A DNA stretch of 35,869 nucleotides from SZUA-365 sp964635845. Its GTDB lineage: Bacteria > Bacteroidota > Ignavibacteria > SZUA-365. Position 1 is the first letter of the stretch, and every line of letters begins with the position of its first letter. Shown one piece after another: positions 30,909 to 35,869 of the stretch. The DNA lies in contig CAZWNO010000029.1 in the NCBI GenBank assembly GCA_964635845.1, forward strand, positions 1-35,869. The letters are read 5' to 3'. The position numbers and the translations under genes are program-made. The notes under the pieces were generated by a model. The model was not told the DNA's origin. It made no database searches and saw only the letters and a program-made list of their open reading frames with translations.

Positions 30909-33115
30909 CCGCCTGTCAGATGCTCTTTCATGTAATCCATATAGTACCTGAACAGCCCGATCCGCGACTTGAATCCCCCGGCGACTCCGTGATCCCCGTT
31001 CGGATAGATCCGCATGTCGAACTGCTTGCCCTCCTCCTCGAGCCGGTCGATGAATTTCATCGTGTTCTGCAGATGCACATTGTCGTCGAGTCCCCCGTGG
31101 ATGATGAGCAGGTTCCCCTTCAGTTTCGCGGCGTGCTCGAGACAGGAGCCGACTTTATAGCCGTCAGGATTGTCCTGCGGACGCTGCATATAACGCTCGG
31201 CGTAGATCGTGTCGTAGAGCGACCATTCCGTTACCGGGGCGATGGCGACGCCGGTGTGAAAATACTCGGGACCGAGAAGCAGTGTGAGGGCGGCCATGTA
31301 GCCGCCGTAGCTCCAGCCCCATATGCCGATGCGCTCGGCATTGACGTACGGAAGGGAAGCGAGGTGTTTGGCGACTTCGACGTAGTCATGCGCCTCCCAT
31401 TTGCCGAGCTGCCTGTAGACGACGTGTTTGAATGCCGTGCCCCGCGCACTGCTACCGCGGTTGTCGACCTGAACCACGATGAATCCCTCGCTGCAGTACC
31501 ATTGCTGCATGGTCGACGGCCAGCTGTTGCGCACCGCCTGCGTGCCGGGCCCGCCGTATATATCGAAGAACACGGGGTATTTCCTCGAGGGATCGAAATT
31601 CGCCGGTTTCATCATCGAACAGTCCAGTGTCCAGCCGTCCGATGTCGTCACGGTGAACAGTTCCTTCTCGCTCCACTGGTACTCGTCGTATACCGCGGGA
31701 TCCATGGCGGCGATATCGCGTACATGATCGCCGTCGCCGTCAAAGAGCTTGCGCTGCAGCGGACGGGTGACGCTCGACCAGCTGTCGATGTACAGCGCGC
31801 AGGTGCTGCTCAGCGAGACGGCATGCGAACCGCTCTCTCCGGTCAGTCGCTCCTTCCCCTTCCCGTCGATGCCGATGCGGAAAAGATGCCTCTCGAGAGG
31901 CGAGATCTCGGTGGATGTGAAGTACAGGGTTTTCTCATCGGGCGTGATACCGAGCACATCCGCCACCTCCCAGCTTCCGGTCGTGATCTGGCGGACCAGT
32001 TTCCCCTCGTAGTCGTATAGATACAGGTGATTGAATCCGTCTTTCTCCGAGGTCCAGACAAACTGGTCCGATTTTTTGAGAAAATGCAGCCACGATCCGT
32101 CGTCCACACCGATCCACCCGGTAGCGGATGTTTCGTGCAGGACGACGCGCGTCTTGCCCGTCCGGATGTCGGCGAAGAGGAATTCAAGTTCGTTCTGCAG
32201 GCGGTTCATCCGGTAGATGCACAGCGTCCCGGATTGCCGGGTCCACTGAATGCGCGGGATGTAGATATCGGTTTCCTCGCCGAGATCCATCCACTGGATG
32301 TCTTTCGACGCCACATCGATCACACCGATTTTCTCGACAGGATTTTTTTCACCCGGCTTCGGATAGCGGATGCGGATGAAGTCGTGGTAGAGCGGCATGT
32401 AATTTGTCATCGTGAACTCGGGAACCTGCCGCTCGTCTTCCTGCCAGAACGCGATATGCCTGCTGTCAGGCGACCACTGCCAGCCATCGACGATGCTGAA
32501 TTCCTCCTCGTACACCCAGCCAAAACGCCCGTTATGCACGTTCTCTCCGGCATCGCTGGTGAGCCGGATCTCCGTTCCCGTCGCGAGATCCATGATGTAT
32601 ATGTCGTCCAGGAACACGTACCCGACATGCTTGCCGTCGGGCGACACCTTCACGTTCATCACTCCTTCCGGATGCGAGGGGAGCGCGATCAGCCGCCCGC
32701 GCCTGACGTCGTACACCGCATAGCTGCCGATGGTCGAACGCCGCCAGATACTCCGTTCCTTCAGTGTGAAGACGATGAAGTTCTGATTCTCGGACCATGT
32801 ATAGGACTCGAAACTCACTGGGACGCCGTCCGCCTCGAACTTCAGCGTGCCGCCGTCGATGAAGATCACCTCCTCACCGGTGGCGGCTTCGACCTTGTAG
32901 AGGCTGCGCACCCCGTCATCCACCTTGACATAGGTGTAATGCAGCCCGTCCGACATCCACTGCAGATCAGCCATGCGGGGCGGGGAGAATTTCGGATTCA
33001 TGAAAACGTCCTGCAGCGTGACCGGTTTTTTCTGCGCCGACGCCTGCCCGGTCACTGCGAGCACAGCGAGGAGGGCGCAGAGAATGGAGCGATACGAGGT
33101 TCCGGTGTGTGGCAT
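30905..33115 (-). CDS. Dipeptidyl peptidase IV-like serine peptidase (S9B)
   Basis: A 736-residue protein with a signal peptide (1 to about 28, ending AQ), an N-terminal beta-propeller (about 50-480) and a C-terminal alpha/beta hydrolase domain. The catalytic Ser602 is in GWSYGG, the Asp in HGGLDDNVH (about 677) and His709 in NGDHG. The propeller carries the Glu-Glu motif VYEEEFSIVDGWQWSPD that in DPP-IV binds the free N-terminus of the substrate. It should release X-Pro/X-Ala dipeptides from peptides in the periplasm. The ATG at 33115 follows AAGGA at seven bases. The open frame extends upstream 90 codons, but that part is Arg-rich and overlaps the GNAT gene. The stop overlaps the amidase start, so the two are co-translated. 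Confidence 0.93.
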   Translation of the reverse strand: MPHTGTSYRSILCALLAVLAVTGQASAQKKPVTLQDVFMNPKFSPPRMADLQWMSDGLHYTYVKVDDGVRSLYKVEAATGEEVIFIDGGTLKFEADGVPVSFESYTWSENQNFIVFTLKERSIWRRSTIGSYAVYDVRRGRLIALPSHPEGVMNVKVSPDGKHVGYVFLDDIYIMDLATGTEIRLTSDAGENVHNGRFGWVYEEEFSIVDGWQWSPDSRHIAFWQEDERQVPEFTMTNYMPLYHDFIRIRYPKPGEKNPVEKIGVIDVASKDIQWMDLGEETDIYIPRIQWTRQSGTLCIYRMNRLQNELEFLFADIRTGKTRVVLHETSATGWIGVDDGSWLHFLKKSDQFVWTSEKDGFNHLYLYDYEGKLVRQITTGSWEVADVLGITPDEKTLYFTSTEISPLERHLFRIGIDGKGKERLTGESGSHAVSLSSTCALYIDSWSSVTRPLQRKLFDGDGDHVRDIAAMDPAVYDEYQWSEKELFTVTTSDGWTLDCSMMKPANFDPSRKYPVFFDIYGGPGTQAVRNSWPSTMQQWYCSEGFIVVQVDNRGSSARGTAFKHVVYRQLGKWEAHDYVEVAKHLASLPYVNAERIGIWGWSYGGYMAALTLLLGPEYFHTGVAIAPVTEWSLYDTIYAERYMQRPQDNPDGYKVGSCLEHAAKLKGNLLIIHGGLDDNVHLQNTMKFIDRLEEEGKQFDMRIYPNGDHGVAGGFKSRIGLFRYYMDYMKEHLTGG

Positions 33116-33174
33116 GTGGTATTCCTTATGTAGGTATGAATCGATCGGGTTGCGGACGCGCGCCCGGCGGCGGA

Positions 33175-33678
33175 CTATGGATCGAGGGGAAGCGCCTCGA
33201 TCTGCGTCCGCGTGAGGCGATACAGATGCCATTCGTGCAGATGCTCGGCACCGAGGCGCCTGTAGAAATCCATCGCCAGCTCGTTCCAGTGGAGGACCGT
33301 CCAGTCCATGCGCCCGCAGCCGCGATCGCGGGCGAGGCGCGCGCAATGGAGAAACAGCGCCAGTCCGGCTTTCCGGCCGCGACACTCCGGGAGCACGAAG
33401 ATATCCTCGAGGTACAGCGTCGGCAACGCCAGGAAACTGGAGTACGTCTCGTAGATGATGGCGTATCCCGCGGGACGTCCATCCACGAAGGCGAGGAACG
33501 CCTCGTAGCGCGGCCGCTCTCCGAAGCCGTCGCGGATCAGCCTCTGCCGCGCCTCGGCATCGGGACGTGCCAGAAGCTCATAATCCGCAAGCGCATCGAT
33601 CAGCGCGAGGAACACCCCGGCATCCGCTTCACGGACCTGCCGAATCGCAATTTGGGATACAACGGGGTCGGACTGCAT
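33175..33678 (-). CDS. GNAT-family N-acetyltransferase
   Basis: A 167-residue protein with the GNAT fold. The core includes YEAFLAFVDGRPAGYAIIYE, YLEDIFVLPECRGRKAGLAL (acetyl-CoA-binding motif A, with the loop RGRKAG) and a final beta-strand region AMDFYRRLGAEHLHEWHLYR. The YETYSSFLALPTLYLEDIFV stretch resembles diamine (spermidine/spermine-type) N-acetyltransferases, so a polyamine or small-amine substrate is possible. I chose ATG at 33678; an in-frame TTG at 33693 would add five residues. It lies 59 bases before the DPP-IV start and 33 bases after the barrel gene. Confidence 0.85.
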   Translation of the reverse strand: MQSDPVVSQIAIRQVREADAGVFLALIDALADYELLARPDAEARQRLIRDGFGERPRYEAFLAFVDGRPAGYAIIYETYSSFLALPTLYLEDIFVLPECRGRKAGLALFLHCARLARDRGCGRMDWTVLHWNELAMDFYRRLGAEHLHEWHLYRLTRTQIEALPLDP

Positions 33679-33688
33679 AGGCGGTGGC

Positions 33689-33702
33689 TTCAATCGATTG
33701 AA
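33689..33702. promoter_or_regulatory. 14-bp perfect palindrome
   Basis: TTCAATCGATTGAA is a perfect palindrome in the 33-base gap between the beta-barrel gene and the GNAT gene, 11 bases upstream of the GNAT ATG. It could be a dimeric regulator's site or a chance sequence. Confidence 0.3.
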
Positions 33703-33711
33703 TCGGACAGA

Positions 33712-34248
33712 TCAGAGGAGGATCGAGATCCCTGCGTCGAACTGCGTGGTGGTCTCGAAGTTCGTTGAATCCAGTTCTGTCGTAAATTGAAAAGCGGGTC
33801 CGAAACGGAAAAAGATGGAACAGCCGTCGTGGAAATAGTATTCGCTGCCGAGCGACGGCACGATCGCCGTACGACGCTGGGCGAATCCGTCGGGCAGCAT
33901 CGCGCTCTCCATGTACATCGCCACGAGCGAGACGAGCGGAGTGATCGCAGCGTCGGGGTGCGTATAGTAATTTCCGCCCAGTGTCGCGGACCAGCCGTCG
34001 GTGTATTCCTTGCGTTGCTCTTTGCGGATCAGCGTGACCTGCACGTATCCGCCCGACGCTTCGAGCGCGAACGACGGATCGACAAAGTACCGCAGGCCGA
34101 GCCGGAAGCCGTTGACCGATCCGACCGCAAGATGCGGTCCGAAGGAACCGCGCGTGCGCTGCGTGTCCTGCCCTTGCGCCATGTTCTGCGCCATGCAGAC
34201 GAGCATCAGCGCGGCGACGATTCCCGATATGCGCGGCATTGGATTCAT
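33712..34248 (-). CDS. Small outer-membrane beta-barrel protein
   Basis: The product is 178 residues. A signal peptide (1 to about 27, ending AQG) precedes a set of amphipathic beta strands (FGPHLAVGSVNGFRLGLRYF, ALEASGGYVQVTLIRK, and FRFGPAFQFTTELD), ending QFDAGISILL. The pattern is that of eight-strand OmpW/OmpX-like barrels. No enzyme motif is seen. The ATG at 34248 starts the signal peptide; the open frame upstream (to 34737) is antisense to the small acidic gene. It is divergent from the plus-strand 34340 gene; the 91-base gap between them must hold both promoters. Function unknown. Confidence 0.7.
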   Translation of the reverse strand: MNPMPRISGIVAALMLVCMAQNMAQGQDTQRTRGSFGPHLAVGSVNGFRLGLRYFVDPSFALEASGGYVQVTLIRKEQRKEYTDGWSATLGGNYYTHPDAAITPLVSLVAMYMESAMLPDGFAQRRTAIVPSLGSEYYFHDGCSIFFRFGPAFQFTTELDSTNFETTTQFDAGISILL

Positions 34249-34339
34249 TGAGCGGTAATATACAAAAAGCCCCGAATGTTGCGTGCAGGAGGACCGGATT
34301 GCGTATATTCCCGAAAGCATTCGACACCAAGGAGGATCC

Positions 34340-34588
34340 ATGAAATTCGAAGACGCGATGAAAAAGGGATTTCTGAACATCACCGAGAACGAAGCGGACA
34401 AACTGCTCGGCGATCTCTTCGATGACGATGATCCGTCAGTCCGCCTCGACGCGGGTTTGGCCTTGCTCGGGACTTTTGTTCCGCAGGAGAAGGTCGGCAT
34501 GGTGCTGGACCTGGCACAGGTGATCATCGACGCCAATGAAGAGCTTGAATTCTCCGGCGGGAACTTCGACGCCGACGACGAAGACTGA
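34340..34588 (+). CDS. Small acidic protein of unknown function
   Basis: The product is 82 residues, strongly acidic (GDLFDDDDPSVRLDAGLALL in the middle and GNFDADDED at the end) and mostly helical by composition. No family is recognised. The ATG follows a perfect GGAGG six bases upstream, the best Shine-Dalgarno in this part of the window, so translation is almost certain. It is divergent from the barrel gene and 28 bases before the Rsm22-like gene, with which it probably forms an operon. The negative charge could suit a binding partner of an RNA- or ribosome-related protein, but that is a guess. A possible -10 (TATATT, about 34304) lies upstream. Confidence 0.75.
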   Translation: MKFEDAMKKGFLNITENEADKLLGDLFDDDDPSVRLDAGLALLGTFVPQEKVGMVLDLAQVIIDANEELEFSGGNFDADDED

Positions 34589-34616
34589 GGCGAAGCGGGA
34601 GGGGATATCTCCGCGC

Positions 34617-35762
34617 ATGGCGAGGATCGCGGTTCCCGAATGGTGGAAGCCCGTCCTGAAGCACGTTGCCGGGATTTCCGATTTCGAACCGCGCACTCTT
34701 CGGCGTTTTGTTCCGCCGCTGCAAAGCCTGTCTGCACATCTCAATGAACTCGAAGCGCGCCGCGTCGCCGCTGTTCCGTACATGCGCGACCGTCTCCTGC
34801 GCGAAGCATACCTGCTCTATTACGTCACCAGCAATTTCCTGAAGCCGGACTGGCCGCTCCGCGAGGTGTGGCCCGGGGGGCTTCCTCATGGTACGGAATC
34901 CTTCCGGGTACTGGATATCGGTTGTGGTCCGGGCACCGGCATTGCCGCGCTGCACGCCTGGTGCGACAGCGTGCATCCGGTGCAGCCGATCTCCGTCCGC
35001 GGTATTGACGCCGTCGAGGCCAACGCGGCTCTGTATCGCGAGACGGGGCAAGCGCTCCGCGCGCGCACCGGACATGCGATAGACTGCGATGCCGCGGTCG
35101 GGGATGCGCGGCGTCTCGAGAGAGAGCCGGGCGGCTACGATCTCATCATGGGTCTGAATGTCTTGAACGAGCTTCCCGCATCCGCGCAACCGCCCTTCCT
35201 CGCACACTGTGCGGAGCTGCTTCTGCCCGGCGGCAGGCTGCTGCTCATCGAACCCGCATTGCACGCGACCTCACGCGCCCTGCTCACGCTGCGCGACCAG
35301 GCCGTGCAGAGTGGGTGGATGGTGGAGGCGCCGTGCTTTCGGCAGGGTCCGTGTCCCGCTTTGAACCGGGAGAAGGACTGGTGCCATCACGACATGCCCT
35401 GGGAGCGTCCCGATTTCATCGCATGGCTCGACGAGGAGATCGGCAACATCAAGCGTTCCCTGAAATTCAGCTGCCTGGTGCTGCGCCGCACGAACGCCGG
35501 GACGCCGCGGAATGCGGGCGGCCCATTCCCTCTCCGTGTCGTCAGCGAGCTGTTCGAAGAGAAGGGGCGCAGCTGGTGCCACGCCTGTGGCGAGCATGGC
35601 CGGCGCGTGTATCAGCGAAACCGCCGCGACCGCAGCGATGCGAATGCGCTTTTCGATCACCTGCACCGCTACGACGCGATACTGCTGGAGGGGGAATTGG
35701 ATCGCGCGCACGATGTGCGCATTCCCGTGGAATGCCGGGTGCGCCCGTATCCCGACGGATGA
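34617..35762 (+). CDS. Rsm22/METTL17-like methyltransferase with cysteine cluster
   Basis: The product is 381 residues, matching the Rsm22 family of small-ribosomal-subunit methyltransferase-like proteins. The SAM-binding motif I is VLDIGCGPGTG (98-108), and YDLIMGLNVLNELP (174-187) is post-motif. The C-terminal half carries Cys240-x5-Cys246-x9-Cys256 (in a GPCP ... DWCHH context) plus a CHAC pair at 321-324, which fits the Fe-S-binding cysteine pattern known from mitochondrial Rsm22/METTL17. It should act on, or assemble with, 16S rRNA; whether it methylates is unsettled for the family. The ATG at 34617 is chosen because it precedes a natural N-terminus; GGAGGGG lies somewhat far upstream. 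Confidence 0.82.
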   Translation: MARIAVPEWWKPVLKHVAGISDFEPRTLRRFVPPLQSLSAHLNELEARRVAAVPYMRDRLLREAYLLYYVTSNFLKPDWPLREVWPGGLPHGTESFRVLDIGCGPGTGIAALHAWCDSVHPVQPISVRGIDAVEANAALYRETGQALRARTGHAIDCDAAVGDARRLEREPGGYDLIMGLNVLNELPASAQPPFLAHCAELLLPGGRLLLIEPALHATSRALLTLRDQAVQSGWMVEAPCFRQGPCPALNREKDWCHHDMPWERPDFIAWLDEEIGNIKRSLKFSCLVLRRTNAGTPRNAGGPFPLRVVSELFEEKGRSWCHACGEHGRRVYQRNRRDRSDANALFDHLHRYDAILLEGELDRAHDVRIPVECRVRPYPDG

Positions 35763-35819
35763 AGCACCGTTCGATCCCTGTCGATCGGAGGTGAGAGGAG
35801 GAGGAATCCGCCGCAGCCG

Positions 35820-35869
35820 TCAGGACGCCGGCGCACTGAGAGGGAGCAGGACACTGAAGCGCGAGCCCA
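35820..35869 (-). CDS. C-terminal end of probable sensor histidine kinase, truncated
   Basis: The last 15 complete codons before a TGA at 35820-35822 encode GSRFSVLLPLSAPAS. GSxFxVxLP is the usual final strand of the HATPase_c domain of histidine kinases. The rest of the gene lies beyond the window end. The fragment is too short to be sure; other ATP-binding proteins or chance are possible. It is convergent with the Rsm22-like gene (58 bases between stops). Confidence 0.4.
   Translation of the reverse strand, partial: GSRFSVLLPLSAPAS

Noticed and set aside
30836..32020. 394-codon open frame on the plus strand
   Set aside because: Antisense to the DPP-IV-like gene and the amidase signal region, which have complete catalytic motifs on the other strand.

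Overview
The window is a GC-rich, densely packed bacterial metagenome-type scaffold (one run of ten Ns at 9866-9875). A PorD-like (DUF4835) type IX secretion protein, an S9B dipeptidyl peptidase, a TAnnTTTG-type promoter candidate and a sigma/anti-sigma pair with an outer-membrane barrel point to the Bacteroidota/Chlorobiota (FCB) group, probably one of its GC-rich lineages. The exact taxon cannot be read from the sequence. No rRNA, tRNA, IS element, integrase or CRISPR array is visible, and no stretch over 300 bases lacks a gene.

Layout. 1-8303 (+) is a tight cluster: MlaF-type ATPase (5' truncated), MlaD/MCE protein, PfkB-family sugar kinase, RmlD-like reductase, serS, HAD hydrolase, ABC exporter half-transporter and NrnA-like DHH phosphoesterase, most joined by 4-base ATGA overlaps. 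8315-10615 holds a Spy/CpxP-like periplasmic protein (-), a membrane-anchored unknown and an L-asparaginase (+) broken by the assembly gap. 10651-15397 holds porD (-) head-to-head with an outer-membrane protein, then enoyl-CoA hydratase, a degenerate YibQ-like deacetylase and a DUF5683-like membrane protein (+). 15412-22123 is a six-unit 19-bp tandem repeat, then TetR regulator, TolC, RND adaptor (frameshifted as written) and RND pump, closed by a strong terminator. A Lon-like AAA protease follows (22179-24599).

The minus-strand block 29942-24624 is the most interesting part: an ECF sigma factor with a candidate ECF-type promoter of its own; an anti-sigma factor whose single chain carries a cytoplasmic domain, one inner-membrane helix, a ~220-residue low-complexity periplasmic linker and a C-terminal outer-membrane beta-barrel; a seven-repeat beta-propeller lipoprotein; and two glycosyltransferases of LPS type. 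This architecture resembles the dual-membrane-spanning anti-sigma factors (Dma) described in Bacteroides. The remainder (30072-35869) holds a DPP-IV-like peptidase coupled to an N-acetylmuramoyl-L-alanine amidase, a GNAT acetyltransferase, a small beta-barrel protein, an acidic 82-residue unknown, an Rsm22-like methyltransferase with an Fe-S-type cysteine pattern, and the last residues of a probable histidine kinase.

Most genes serve the cell envelope: lipid transport, efflux, LPS sugars, peptidoglycan trimming, protein secretion and envelope-stress signalling. Three genes contain in-frame minisatellites (periods 21, 15 and 24 nt), a striking local feature.
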